Below are positions 22,380 through 35,327 of a stretch of 64,000 nucleotides of DNA, piece after piece (position 1 is the first letter of the stretch; each line of letters begins with the position of its first letter). The position numbers and the translations under genes are program-made. The notes under the pieces are model-generated. The model saw only the letters and a program-made list of their open reading frames with translations. It did not search any database and was not told the origin of the DNA. The DNA comes from Perognathus longimembris pacificus (lineage: Eukaryota; Chordata; Mammalia; Rodentia; Heteromyidae), in contig NC_063181.1 of assembly GCF_023159225.1 (NCBI RefSeq), positions 20,486,073 to 20,550,072 on the forward strand. Direction: 5' to 3'.

Positions 22380-25300
22380 CAACGTTTTACTGGAATAAGT
22401 TTGATTTCAGTCATCCCTGGACTGGTAAATGGTGAGACAACCTTTGGTATTTTATAGACTTTCCAACTAAATTTATTCCTAAACTTGGAATCATGTGAAA
22501 AGCCAAGTCAATAAAATATTAGCTGTCTGATTTTAGAAGCAGTAGTGCTGGTGTGATGGTTCTTACTACACTCTTAACAGCCTAACACTGCCCTTCATAC
22601 TCCTACTTCTCATCTTGCCTGCATTAGGAGAATTTAATTTGTCTATCTGAAGACTTATGATTAAAGCTTATCCTAAAGTCTGAAAATTTCAAGGGATCAG
22701 GTTTATGTTCTTCCAATAGAACTGAGGCAATCATGAAGTAGGTTTAATTTGTTGTCTGGTGTTTTGATTGAATGTTATGAGAATTTTTCTCAAAAATATG
22801 ATTTTTGTCAATTATGCAAGAGGAAATATCAATTAGCTACATTTTATTTGTCAAATTTAAAAGAATTTGAACTTTTCAAAAGAAATTGTCCTTTACTCAA
22901 AATATTTACAGTATTTTTGTGAGAGTTCTTTTAGATATATCTGAATACATTTTAACAATTAGTAATATGTTTGAATATTAGTCAATCAGAGCTCATTTTC
23001 TGTCAAAAAATATTCAACACAAATTACACATAAACCATCTACATTTATCCCAAAGAATGAGTGGCTAACCTAAAAACACAGATTCTTTATGGAGATGTAT
23101 TTATTATTAATTTGTGAATTGATGTCATGTCAATGGATTTCTGTTTTCAGTACAGTAGAAGCTTTAGGGAATTTAAAACTAGCAATTTGACACTTTATTT
23201 TAAATTAACTATAGATCTGTTCATTCCATGTAGCTATGGGGAAATCAGAACCTTATAGAAATCTCAGATGTGCTCATACGCACAACTTCTGACACATGTA
23301 TTAAGTATAAAGCCAAGAAGTTGATATCATGTTTCATTTTGTTTTGCTTTGGTTTCTATTTTATTTTGGTAGGGATTTAAAGGTTATATTGTTGTTATTT
23401 TTGTAAGAGGAAACACATTTGTTTTATCTGTCCTGACATATAAGTCTCTTGTTTCTTTTATGGAGTGATTGAATCTTCAAGGATACAAATATCAGGTGAA
23501 GATGTATATGATCAATAAAATGTTATTAATGGCTCCTGAGTCAAAACATTATTAAAGACAGGAAGGCACCTGTGGTTTTGTCAATGGTTTTCCCTTTAGA
23601 GAGTTCTGAATTAGTGGCAACTTCATCTCCCTGGAGCTTGTTTTGGAATTCCGTCTACTGAATGAGTGAATGAAACACAACGAGCATTGCTGTAATTATC
23701 TTGTTAAGTGAAGTCCACTGGATTTACACAAATCAGAACACAAACAATTTGCTCTGGGATATTTGTAATCCTTCTGCTAAATACAGGTTCTTATTTGAAA
23801 TAGAAAAAGCAGTAAGCTCCTGCTCTGCAATTGTTCTACACTGTGTTGGCTATCTTAACCAGATCAAATGAAAATGTAATTTAATACTATCAGAACACAT
23901 TTTTGTTATGTAGAATATTACTTTAATAGTAATAGAATAAAGAAAAATAATGTTGATTCCAAAATGAAATGCTCTTAAGAGATCAAGAGAATAACATCTT
24001 TAATTTGAGTTACTGTGTTTAAACTGGAGTATAGTAGCATTCCTCTAGTTTTTTAATCAGGAACAGGCACAGGGTACATAATTAAAGAAACAAAGGAACC
24101 TCTAAGTTATACCAAGAACTGAGTCATTAGCCCCTTATTCATTCATGGCTCGTTTAGCCGAGGCAATAGAGTTGGTTCACAGTTCTAGTAGCTGACTGTG
24201 TGGCACAGGTTTAGCCGTTGGCTTTGCCTCAGGAAAAATACTTTAACAGCTAAATCTATATAAAAATTCATACCTTTCAATTATCCCTGTCTGAGAATGG
24301 CTTTGCAGAAATGTGCCCAAGATCAGAAGAAGGTTAATGCATTTAACATTTTTCTAAAAATGGTTTTTAAGGATTGCTGTAGAGAGGGGGTCACAAGTTG
24401 CCTTCTTTGACAGGCAAATCTCCATATCTCAAAAGTGTACAACAAAGATAGTTGGCAGTGCTTAGCTGGGAAGACACAAGTATAATCTCAGAAGGTATGT
24501 TGTCATGGTGTTTCCTCTGGGACTTTAATTGAATTAAGGTAATAAAATATTAAGGCTATTCTTAGTAAATTAGAGGATCATGGAGACTTTAAGATGTAAG
24601 AATTTCCAAAATTGAATTTAGGAAAAAAAAATGCATTATGTAGTCATGAAATATTTCCGTTGGAATTGAGAGCTTAGGAAATACAGTAATTTACCCAATA
24701 TTCAGTTATTTCCACATAAATTTGTGTGTGTCTGTATCTGTGTTTCTGTGTGTTTGTGTGTCTTTATGTATTCTTTCATGATCCCTAGAATTATATATAG
24801 AACTTAGGTGTGTTTTTATACTTTTTTCTTCTTTTTTGTTCATTTGTTTGTCAAAGTGATGTAAGCAAGATTCACCTGCCTTTTCCCTCACTCACACTAT
24901 ATTTGTAAACTAGATCAAGAAGCAAAATGGCAACTGAAAAATCATTTAAATATTCAGACCTTGTAATGAAAATGGCATCAGAAAAAGGAATCTCAGATTA
25001 ATATATTCATATTCATGCTTTACCTGCATATAACATTTCTTTAACAAAGAGAAAGAATTAACTAATTTTCCATTCTAGAAAGGGAAATTAGAGTTAAAAT
25101 AATGTCAATATCTATATATAAAGAGTATGTGTACAAATATAGTATATGTGTTTCAGTGTGTATATGTGTCTTTCTTTGTGTGAATTGTATTGAAGTAAAA
25201 TTTTTGATCCATGTTCTTTTTGAAAGAATTTAACTGAAGCATTTAGTTTGAACTATATGTCATTCAACATTTTAATCTAAAAACGACTGACTAACATCTG

Positions 25301-26319
25301 CCTTGCTGAGCACTATGTCATCATGATATGATGTATGTGAATGTAGAATGAAAATTATAAAGTGCTTTACAATTAATTATCTGCACTTACAGGCTGATGG
25401 CAAAGAGATAGATGGAGTGTATTAATGGAAAGAGAGGGTGAGAGCTAACTGAAATATTCCATCTGATTTAATGGTGTTTTTCACAATATTAAACTGGTCA
25501 AAGGTGGTAAACTCTGTCAATTGATTGCTGCTTGACAACAAATAAATTATCTAGCTGATTTTTCCCCTTAAATTGACTACAGAGATGAGTTGTTTTGGCA
25601 ACAGGTAAACAGCCAAGGGAAAATTTAACCTTCTCTGACCTCCATTATCTATCTGTTTTGAAACCAAATGCAGGTAGAAAACTCATTATCTTAGTGACAA
25701 CCTCTGTTGTAATTAAAACACAACACTACATGGGATTATTGCTGAAGTAGAGGTGTGGCAAAAGTCAGGGAAAGGGATAGCCCTTCCCCTTCATTGACAC
25801 AAGGATTCTTAGTGTAAGTCTTTCAGCTGTTCCTAACAAATATATTGACCTATGACAGTCTAGCTAATTCAACTGTGACAGACAATTTTAAGTGCTATCA
25901 ATTAGCCATTGGAGTACAAAAGTCTTAAGATGGAAATGGCCTTCTAGGATACATGTGGCTACCTATCTCTCTGCAAATCTGCAAATTTTCAGCATCCTCA
26001 TTTAAATGAATTCACCTAGACTTGTATAATGAAACAGTTAAATTCACTATGTATTTTTTCTTTTATTTTCTGCTTAATTATATAATCTTCACCTTCAAAC
26101 CATGGATGGAGTTGGAGACTCTGTATCTTATTGCAATACCTAATGCATTAAACCAAAATTCATTCCCTTTTGCTTATTTCTGTTAGTTCTGAATGTTTTT
26201 AGTATAGGCAGGAGAGTTATCATTATAATTTAGCATACACTTCAGAGCATATAACTGATAACAAATAAAATGACAATAATATTTGGTTTGAGTTATTTTC
26301 CATTAGAAACCAGGAGGAG
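22380..26319. other. Long repeat-poor unique sequence, no gene seen
   Basis: About 3.9 kb with no SINE, L1 or LTR that I can recognise, which is unusual in this window. There are only small TG-rich patches (24,721-24,770 and 25,135-25,180). No open frame of note. Candidate host for conserved non-coding elements, but sequence alone cannot show this. Confidence 0.5.
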
Positions 26320-26560
26320 CCATTGCCATTGGCTTATACATGCTATCCTAGAAAATCAGGAGAATGAAATTCAGAAGACTGCTGTTCAAGTCCAGCTAAT
26401 GCAGAAAAGTCTGTGAGGCTCCATCTACAAAGCACCAAGTACACAACTGGGTTGGGAAGGTATGTTCAAGTACCCATTTAGCAAGAAAAGTAACTAGGCT
26501 TTAAGGTCGGAAGTTCAAGCCTCCTTGCATTCTAAATAAATAAGTAAATAAGTAACCAAA
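26320..26560 (+). mobile_element. Composite B1/ID-like SINE, old
   Basis: B1-like left part (GGCTTATACATGCTATCCTA, then AGGAGAATGAAATTCAGAAG) followed by GTCCAGCTAATGCAGAAAAG and an ID-like right part with B-box-like GAAGTTCAAGCCTC. It ends in AAATAAATAAGTAAATAAG. The order matches the copies at 13,048, 28,226 and 41,390. Confidence 0.65.
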
Positions 26561-26639
26561 CAATTAAATAAATACCAAGATGGGCTATAGAAGTAATTGT
26601 TGTAAAGTAGGGGAGCTAATAGAAAGACATTCATTCTCA

Positions 26640-26860
26640 GTCTTTGCTGTAGTATATTCAAAAATCCTCTAAAAATTAATTGTGCTCACAAAATTTAATA
26701 TGTATCCTATAGAAGAAAGAAAATTGATGGAAGGGTATGTTTGGAGGATGGGCAAGAATAATGAAAGGCATAATATTGATCAAGATGCATTATATTCATA
26801 AACTGTTTTGTTAAATGGTAACTCCCTTGTATAACAATCTATAGAAAATAAAATCATAAG
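26640..26860 (+). mobile_element. Probable old LINE-1 3' UTR
   Basis: Shares GATGCATTATATTCATAAAC and CCCTTGTATAACAATC with the segments at 4,670 and 58,380, ending in AAAATAAAATC and an A/G-rich tail. Assignment to L1 is by analogy with the more complete copies. Confidence 0.45.
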
Positions 26861-26879
26861 AAAAAGAAAAAGAAGAAAA

Positions 26880-27976
26880 ATCATTCTTTAAGCTTCCAAA
26901 AACCTGTGTGCCCCATGCTTACGGTATTTGCTAATTTCTCTAATCAGACCGTATATATCTACTTAAAACTTTTAAGTAATATTCATAGGAAAGAGTTTCT
27001 TTTGCTCTTTGTTAAAATGGTGTTTTAAATTCACCTCTGTGCACCTTGGGTTTTGGTGCAGTGAGGGTGCCATCTCCCTCCCCATCTTCATATGCTTCGA
27101 ATTTTCCCTGTTGGACGGTAATTCCAGGATCCAGATACCAAAATGTGAAAGTCTTCATCCAACAACAGCATATGGCTCTTTGGCAAGCTTTTCTAGCATC
27201 TGTATAAAAAGCTCTTGGTTTCCTCAGGGTCTGTAATACTTCTGGCTGCTAAGAGGCTATTAGTGCAGTCTTTTCTTCACAGATACCATTTTTCTTGACA
27301 AACTTTAAGTTCTACAAAAATGTTGTACTTTCTTTTTGGTCCATTTTAGAATCGATATGCATAAGCTTTCTTTACAACCAGGCAGCCATCCAGATATTTT
27401 CACTGTATGGCCAGGAAGGGTGGATCTGGCATTGATACAAATTGGTTTAAATGTAATAACAGTTTACTTAGCCACCTCGATAAAGAAGAATTTTGTTAGT
27501 AGTGAAATGGGAAGATTATGTACATGGTGATAGCTATGTGTAATGATTATCAAGGTTAAGAAATGCAGAAGGTGAAATGCATCTGAACAGGGGAAGAGTA
27601 TTTAGAAGTGTGCTCACTCAGCATGCAGGCAGGTGTGACGTTATGTTGTCACTCAAATTCGGCATCTCCCTTATTGCAATTTCAGCATCTGCACAGATAT
27701 TTGGACTTACCACCCAGGTGAAATATTGTACAAACATCTACAGCTCTTGAATTGTGGCAACAGTTGCACTGGTCACTATTTTATCTCAGTACTGAAAACT
27801 ATTCCTCTGTCAGCATTTAAAATTGTTTCATGCTGAAGAATTTGACAATGAACTTGGGGTAGAGAGTGAAGATCTTTTATGTCTTCTGAATGCATTCACT
27901 TCAAGTTCCTCTAACTTTTGGGATATTGTCTACAAAGGAATTAAAATTTTCAAATGAGTCTTTCAACTGAGGGTCT
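26880..27976. other. Unique sequence, no gene seen
   Basis: Less AT-rich than average. Two short open frames (27,009-27,236 and 27,336-27,530) show no recognisable domain or repeat identity. Confidence 0.45.
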
Positions 27977-27991
27977 GGTTGTTCATTTCTT

Positions 27992-28210
27992 TTTTTTTTT
28001 TTTTTTTTTTTTTTTGGCCAGTCCTGGGGCTTGGACTCTGGGCCTGAGCACTGTCCCTGGCTTCTTTTTGCTCAAGGCCAGCACTCTGCCACTTGAGCCA
28101 CAGCACCACTTCTGGCCATTTTCTGTATATGTGGTGCTGGGGAATCGAACCCAGGGCCTCATGTATATGAGGCAGGCACTCTTGCCACTAGGCCATATCC
28201 CCAGCCCCAA
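27992..28210 (-). mobile_element. IDL-Geo-like dimeric SINE
   Basis: Complete inverted copy with about 25 T at the left (inverted tail) and direct repeats GGTTGTTCATTTCTT at 27,977-27,991 and 28,211-28,225. It has the TATACATGAGGC type of left monomer. The long pure tail suggests a fairly recent insertion. Confidence 0.94.
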
Positions 28211-28225
28211 GGTTGTTCATTTCTT

Positions 28226-28443
28226 AATCCTGGCTACTCATGAGGTTTAGATCCTGGGCACCACAGTTTGAAATTACGATAGACAAGTTCCAGAGCCTCC
28301 AGTTGCAAAACAGTCAACAAAAAGCCAGACTGAGTGGGTGGCTGAGGTGAGTAGTAGAATGCCAAATGTGAGCAACCAAGCTGAACTGGGGCAGAAAGCC
28401 CAGAGTTCAATCCCTAGTACCTATACAAAGCAAAACAAGAACA
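28226..28443 (+). mobile_element. Composite B1/ID-like SINE
   Basis: Starts with TAATCCTGGCTACTCATGAG (B1-like), later GGCAGAAAGCCCAGAGTTCA and ATCCCTAGTACC (ID-like B-box region), then a short A-rich tail. That tail is the target of the following L1 insertion. A 5' part is missing or lies under the preceding insertion site. Confidence 0.7.
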
Positions 28444-29341
28444 GTCAATTGTGATAACTCACTACCTTCTCTGGCAAGCGGTATGGAGATTCCTCAGAAG
28501 GCTAAACATAGACCCAGCAGACCAACTTTTGGGTATCTATCCAAAAGACCACAAACAAAATCACACTAAAGCCACCAGCACAACAATGTTCATCGCAGCA
28601 CAATTTGTCATAGCGATAATCTGGAACCATCCCAGATGCCCCTCAGTAGATGAATGGAGCAGGAAAATGTGGTACATATATATACACAATGGAATTTTAT
28701 GCCTCTATCAGAAAGAATGACATTGCCCCATTTGTAAGGAAATGGAAGGACTTGGAAAAAAATTATACTAAGTGAAGTGAGCCAGACCTAAAGAAACATG
28801 GACTCTATGGTCTCCCTCATAGGGAATAATTAGCACAGGTTTAGGCAAGCCACAGCAGAGGATCACAAGAGTCCAATAACTATACCCTTATGAACACATA
28901 AGGTGATGCTAAGTGAAATGAACTCCATGTTATGGAAACAATTGTTATACCACTGTTGTAACTACTTCCAAAGTGCTATGTGTAACTGTAGCTTCTATTA
29001 TTGATGATCTTCTTGTATCCCCTTCCTGTGGCTGTACCTACACTATCTCTGTATCTTATCTGAGTATATTGGAAACCATGTGTACTGGTATTAGAACTAG
29101 GGTATTGAAAGGGAATAACAAAATCGAGAGACACAGGGTGAAAAAAGACAAACAACTACAAAAGCAATACTTGCAAAACTGTTTGGCATAAATGAACTGA
29201 GCAACTCATGGGGAAAGGAAAAGGGGGAGGGGGAGGGGGAATGAGGGATGAGGTAACAAACAGTACAAGAAATGAATCCAATGCCTAACGTATGAAACTG
29301 TAACCTCTCTGTACATCAGTTTGATAATAAAAATTAAAAAA
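28444..29341 (+). mobile_element. 5'-truncated LINE-1, younger 3' UTR group
   Basis: Flanked by AAAACAAGAACA at 28,432-28,443 and 29,342-29,353. Begins in the ORF2 C-terminus; an 89-codon frame at 28,451-28,720 reads TTMFIAAQFVIAIIWNHPRC. ORF2 ends with the ...SEVSQT-type region and the 3' UTR runs to GTAACCTCTCTGTACATCAG, an AATAAA-type signal and the tail. G-rich tract at 29,211-29,245. The first ~15 bases after the left duplication do not match L1 well. Confidence 0.92.
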
Positions 29342-29353
29342 AAAACAAGAACA

Positions 29354-32086
29354 TAATGGAACTATTTCAACAGGATTCATTATTCCCATGGAAAGCAAAG
29401 AAATAGCAATTGTGCCAAGAAATATTAATGCCCATACTTATATAATGTAGAAAATATGCCTTGAATCTAATATTCTTGACCTGATTTTGTTGTAGGATAT
29501 TAAAAAGAATACCAAACTGTAAAAAGTGAAGTAGTTTCCATTGTGTGTAATTTGTACCAGATTTTTTATTAAAACTTTAATGAACTTGATTTGCAAAAAT
29601 TAGAAGCTATTGATAGATAAAATACTGTTAAAGAATTCCTGTCTTATGCCTGTGTTCAATATTTGTAATGCATATTCTATGCTATATTTTACTGAGGTCA
29701 TTCATAAATGAATTCCTTAAAAAAGCATTTCAACAAGAAGATAGTTTACAGAATTTTACTAGAAGAAATCTGGTAGCATTCATGTAAAAAAATGCACTTC
29801 TAATTGTTTAAGGAGGTTCTAGCTCTCAACATTGAGCTTTTCTTTTGACTGGAATGATGCTGTAGAAATGCCTACTAAAATATATCTATTCTTATGTATA
29901 AAACAATTTACATCAGTGTTTCTTAAGAAAATTGTATTGTGTAATGATGATAGCTTAGAATGTTCAAATATGAGAAAGCTAGGATTCTAGGTTCTAATTT
30001 GATACAAGTAATATCAGTTAATGTTATTGTATATTTAGTATAATTAAGTGTTTTAGAAAGCTCATAGTAAAAATAAATAAATGATTGAGAGTACTACAGC
30101 AGACTCTGGATTCTTTCAAAACAGATACTTTTCAATTACAAATAGAGTTCCTTACTTGATAACACAGAAGAGAGATTATTTTGATAAATTAGATACTCAA
30201 ATACAAGGGGAGAAACCTCAAGATATAAACATGAACATTAAACACTTAATAGAGATGCAAAAGAAAATGAATCACTACCTTGACCCAAATGAGATATGAA
30301 CACAGATTTTTCAGCCAATTTAATGTTTAGTTTTACTATTAGCTTATGCTACTCGAGCAAAGTTTGCTGTTTTCTCTTTTCCATTTATAAATGTTATCAC
30401 TTTATTTTCAAATGTGCCCATTTTCAAAGGTGAAGTTGTTTAAAACTTTGATGTTGATATTTTAATGTTGACATTGGATGAGAAAATTAGTACTATCAGT
30501 AATCCATTGGACAACAATAAATTTGAAATCTGAGCAATTATTTGAAATCTGCCGCAATTATTTCAATTAACATGTTGGAAGAATTGGAGCGGTAAGAGAT
30601 TAAGAGTACATATTCCATGTTGATTCTTAGGGAATAAAGGTTGAGGAAAATGAAGCTATCCTAGGTCATTGATTAGAATTAAGAAAAAAATTCTCTGTTT
30701 TGTTGTCCTTGAAATTGGGACCATGGGGCATGAGGATAGCAGGTGGGGGTATGTTTTCCACATGCATTAGTATGGAGCACTGATGCCCCATTTGACAAAT
30801 AGTGAGTGCAGGCAAGGAAAAAAATTCTACAGAGATAGACTACCAGCTGTAGTACTGTGCTTAAATGCGAGTGAACAGAATTAACTTATGCTTTCAAACC
30901 TCAATTTCTGCACACGTTATCTAGCCAAGTGTGTTTTATTTTTTAATTTGATATGCCTCTCCTTTACAGTTGGGACATTAATTCTTACTTTGTAATATAA
31001 TCATGAAGGTTTAAATAGGATAGTCAATGTGACATCCTTGTTGAGATATAGGAAATATATTGGATATATGCCTAGATCGCTGGAGCTAGCAGTATTCATG
31101 GCCTAAAAAACACCTGATGCCAGCTGCCAAAAGTTGAAGGTAAGACAGGGAAGAAAGGAACTGTGGTTTCTAATAAAGCATATTCTAACATAAGAAAACT
31201 GAGTTTCTACAGATGGATCCAACTTCAATAAACCTGCGAAGACATAGCTAGGTGCAAGAGAGAAAAAGAGGCAATTCCAAAATCCTTTCCGTCTTGCTCT
31301 GTGATCTCATACCTGCCCATGTAGAAAGCTGTGACAATGATTCTTATAACAATAAAGAAAAACACTTAAAAATTGGCTCAAAACATCAAGTATTAGTGAG
31401 AAAAAGGATTTCCTCTCTATTACCATTTAATTGGCAAAAGTCACTCAGTGTAATTATGAAGTGATTCTGGAGTGTTTAATTAGTAATGAGGTGGTACAAA
31501 ATTCTACTACTAGTATAGTATTGATATCTGATACATAAGAGCTATTTAGTCTATCTGAGCATACAAACTGAAATTAGGAAAACAGGCGTAATAAATTCAG
31601 GTATATATTTGTTAATTCATCCTCACTCTCTGGCAAACTCTATTCTATTTTAATGAGTGCTAATAATACAAATGAGGGATGATAGCAAAAACTCCCAGTT
31701 GTCTGCTCTTTTTTACTTTCCTGATAATGGACTGCTTACTTTTAATTATTTTCTCATTTTGTATTCAATTTTCCTTGTGTCTAGTGCAATTGTCCAAGAT
31801 TAAGATTCCTAAATATTGCATTAGATGGAATAACTTCATAATAAAATATATCATTTTTACTGTTTTTGTTCTGAATTCCTATTGACAAGATCATGGTCAT
31901 TCCAGTCTAACTTTAGAGAAAAAAATGTTGTTTCCTAGCTTAATTTTAATCTAAATTTTTAACTTTTTATGTGCCTTTGATACTGATTTGAAATATGATA
32001 ACAGTTTCAAAAGTATTGACATATGTGTGTATATGTATATATCATGATGAGTACTGACGTATGCAACACAATTATTCCTCTGTGTC
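29354..32086. other. Unique AT-rich sequence, no gene seen
   Basis: About 2.7 kb without a recognisable repeat. Short open frames (30,081-30,299, 31,252-31,464 and 31,679-31,885) lack recognisable features. Confidence 0.5.
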
Positions 32087-32148
32087 TGTGTGTGTCTGTG
32101 TGTGTTTGTGTGTGTGTGTGGGTGTGTGTAGGTGTGTGTGGGTGTATT
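32080..32148 (+). repeat. (TG)n-rich microsatellite
   Basis: TGTGTC, TGTGTTTG, TGTGTGGG and TGTAGG variants of a TG repeat over about 65 bases. Confidence 0.88.
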
Positions 32149-32154
32149 GGGTTG

Positions 32155-32355
32155 GTATGAAGGCATACACTAACTAAGGCTCATGTTCAACTTTTTAGTT
32201 CACAGCTGGTACTATACAAACTGAACCATCCTCTAGTCTGGCATTATACTAGTTAATTGGATTTTGCATCTTCTTTTGTGGAACTAGCTTTGAAATGCTA
32301 TCATCCTCCAATGCCAACCTCCTGAATATCTAGGATTATTGGTGTAAGACACAGA
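32155..32355 (-). mobile_element. Old composite SINE (B1-like plus right monomer)
   Basis: Weak complement of the right monomer, then TAGTTAATTGGA, AACCTCCTGAATATCTAGGA and TTATTGGTGTAAG. These align by eye with the inverted B1-like part of the copies at 11,395 and 49,951. Strongly diverged. Confidence 0.5.
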
Positions 32356-32359
32356 CTCC

Positions 32360-33300
32360 TAACCAGTTTTCCTTCTTTATTTTCAAAGTAATGTAAAATA
32401 TACATAACTTTAAAAATTATATAGTATGAAGTATGTAGTTCAGAATGTGGGTGTCTTTCATAATTCTGTAATCTCGAGAACCCTTTATATCTTTCAAAAT
32501 TGGAATTACTCATTATATTGTTTTAGATCCCATTATTGCCCCCCCCCCAATCCATGGATAACATTCTTCACAACAGTTTAAAGCAGGTAGAATTTTAGCA
32601 TGTCTTTTCCTATTAATTCCCAAAGTACTTATTATTTATTGGTGATTAAGAAAAAAATTCTGTTTGAACGCTATTTATTGGCAATAATTTTTCTCAAAAT
32701 CAGAATAATTTTGTAGATTTTGACTTATATTTTAAAAATCACAACTTCTTAAAAAGTATTTTCTGGAGCCTCCACATCTTAGACAATTCAAAAGAGAATT
32801 AGCAGAGGAGATTTTAAAAAAAATGTGTAGCTTTTTGGTTGTCCAAGTTGTAATATGCCCAGATAATGCTTACATAAATTTAATTTTGTATATTACCATT
32901 TATAGCAATAGTTTGTATCTATCATAAAACATATTTACTCCAAGTCTACTTCTGCTTATGATACTTTGTGACATAGTTCCATGCAAGATCTGAAAGTGAA
33001 ATATTGAATCTTGTGAAAACAGTAATTTTATTACAGTCACAAGGAGGAAGATGGAATCTGAGGTAAAGAGAATGTCCTTGGGCAGGTACTAAAATTTTAA
33101 ATCTACTCATTAAAATACTTGGGAACATGACCTTTATATCTGGATATTCATCTTTCTCTTCTTTTTTTAATATACCAATTTATTGTTTCCTCATCTCAGT
33201 ACTAAAATGAATAACTAATGCTTTACATCCTAGAGTTTTAATTTTAGTTGATTAAAATATTATATGAACGTGCAAAGAAGGGGAGGCAAGTGTAATCTTA
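32360..33300. other. Unique AT-rich sequence, no gene seen
   Basis: No gene recognised. A C9 run lies near 32,540. Two short minus-strand frames have no domain. Confidence 0.45.
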
Positions 33301-33332
33301 TCTTTTTTTCTTTTTTTAAAATTTACTTTATT

Positions 33333-33550
33333 GGGGCTGGGGATATGGCCTAGTGGCATGAGTGCTTGCCTCGTTCAATTCCCCAGCACCACATATACAG
33401 AAAATGGCCAGAAGTGGTGCTGTGGCTCAAGTGGCAGAGTGCTAGCCTTGAGCAAAAAGAAGCCAGGCACAGTGCTCAGGCCCTGAGTCCAAGCCCCAGG
33501 ACTGGCCAAAAAAAAAAATAATAATAATAATAAAAATAAATAAATAAAAT
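33333..33550 (+). mobile_element. IDL-Geo-like dimeric SINE with deleted anticodon arm
   Basis: Plus orientation, starting GGGGCTGGGGATATGGCC and ending in CCAGGACTGGCC with an A/AAT-rich tail. About 20 bases between CTTGCCTCG and TTCAATTCC are missing. The flanks AAAATTTACTTTATT (33,318-33,332) and AAAATTACTTTATT (from 33,551) look like a target duplication with one indel. It sits in the 3' tail region of the old L1. Confidence 0.92.
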
Positions 33551-34365
33551 AAAATTACTTTATTATTATTATAGAGGTAAGGTACAAAGGAATTACAATT
33601 ACACGAGTCAGGCAATGAATATGTTTCCTTTCTTATGGCATCTTCTGTTCCCTAGTTCTCTCACAGTCCCTCCCTCCTGTCCCCATCCATGAGTTCCACA
33701 GTTCACTTTCAACAATGTCCACTGAGCTCCACTGCTGCACTTTTTCACCCCTTTTCCCTCAAATTCTGTGCTCACTCCCCCAACCTCCCAGAGATATACA
33801 CATGAATACACCATATATAAGGTTAAAAAAAAACCAACAAAACAGAATCAGCAAAAAATAAAATAAATCTTTTGTTTGCATATCTTGTAGTTGGTTTCAG
33901 TTGTATATTATTTCATATAAACATGAAGAGGCACCTACGCATTGTGCCTTTGTGATTCTCTCTTAAGAGTATCCTCCTGTGTTCCCACAGTGTGTGAGTA
34001 TCTAGAATTCTGTATCATTTGTCACATCCCAGTGTGTTTTAGATCAGATAGAACATGCACCATCTGACTCTCTGAGCTTGGCCTACCTCACTTAACATGA
34101 GTTCTTCCAGTTCCATTCCCTGCTAACAACATTATTTTATTCTTTCTAATGGCTGTGTAAAATTCCATTGTATATAGGTAACACATTTTTTATCCATTTT
34201 TATTGTTGGGTATCTGGGCTGATTTTGTATTCTGGCTATTGTGAATAGTGCAGCAATGAACATGGGTGTGCAGGTGTCCTGATCATATCCCAGCTCATGA
34301 TGTTCAGGGTAGACGCCTAGGAATGGTATGGCTGGGTCATAGGGAAGGTTTATGTTTAGTTTCTT

Positions 34366-35327
34366 TTTTTTTCAAATTTGATATATAATTTATTTTTTTT
34401 CAAATTTTTATTATCAAACTGATGTACAGAGAGGTTACAGTTTCATACATTAGGCATTGGATACATTACTTGTACTGTTTGTTACCTCATCCCTCATACC
34501 CCCCTCCCCCTTTCCCTTCCCCCCATGAGGTGTTCCATTCACTTAGACCAAACAGTTTTGCAAGTATTGCTTTTGTAGTTGTTTTTCTTTTTTTTACCCT
34601 GAGTCTCTCAATTTTGGTATTCCCTTTCAATTTCCTAGTTCTAATATCAGTATACCACAGGAAGGTGATACAAGATCATCATCTATAATAGATGCTACCA
34701 ATACACATGGTACGTTGAAAGTAATTACAACTGTGATATAACAATTGTTTCCATAACATGGAGTTCATTTCACTTAGCATCATCTTATGTGTTCATAAGG
34801 GTATAGCTAATGGGCTCTTGTGATCCTCTGCTGTGACTTGCCTAAACCTGTACTAATTACTCCCAATAAGGGAGACCATAGAGTCCATGTTTCTTTGGGT
34901 CTGGCTCACTTCACTTAGTATAATTTTTTCCATGTCCTTCCATTTCCTTACAAATGGGGCACTGTCATTCTTTCTGATAGAGGCATAAAATTCCATTGTG
35001 TATATGTACCACATTTTCCTGATCCATTTGTCTACTGAGGGGCATCGGGGTTGGTATAAGAACACGAATTGCTCATAGAGTTGTAACAGTAAATAAGTAA
35101 CTACTGAATACAGGGCTCAGAATTGGTTGTTATATTGAAATTGTATTCTTTAGGAACACCAAATCTAATTTTATACACAGGTACAAAAGGTATGTGTATT
35201 TAGTTGTGAACTTCTAAGATTTACACAACAGTGCTTGGTAAGGGCTGCTTTGGGTCTTAAACCATGCTCACAGGTGCTGGTAGACTGGCATCCCCAACCC
35301 AAATGGGCAGAAGGAACACAAGATAGA
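34366..35327 (-). mobile_element. Chimeric LINE-1 insertion in the old LINE-1
   Basis: Flanked by exact 15-bp repeats TATGTTTAGTTTCTT at 34,351-34,365 and 35,328-35,342, so the whole 962-bp block arrived in one event. From the tail (T-rich, left) it contains a full 3' UTR and the ORF2 C-terminus on the minus strand; a frame at 34,853-35,065 reads RCPSVDKWIRKMWYIYTMEF then RKNDSAPFVRKWKD. At about 35,055 the L1 stops and about 270 bp of unrelated sequence fills the space to the duplication. Confidence 0.9.
35055..35327 (-). other. Non-L1 5' segment of the chimeric insertion
   Basis: This 273-bp stretch lies inside the target-site duplications of the L1 insertion but does not resemble L1 ORF2 in either orientation, nor any repeat seen elsewhere in the window. 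It contains GGTGCTGGTAGACTGGCATC and GGGCTGCTTTGGGTCTTAAA. It could be a second RNA joined by template switching of the reverse transcriptase, or captured genomic DNA. Origin unknown. Confidence 0.65.
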
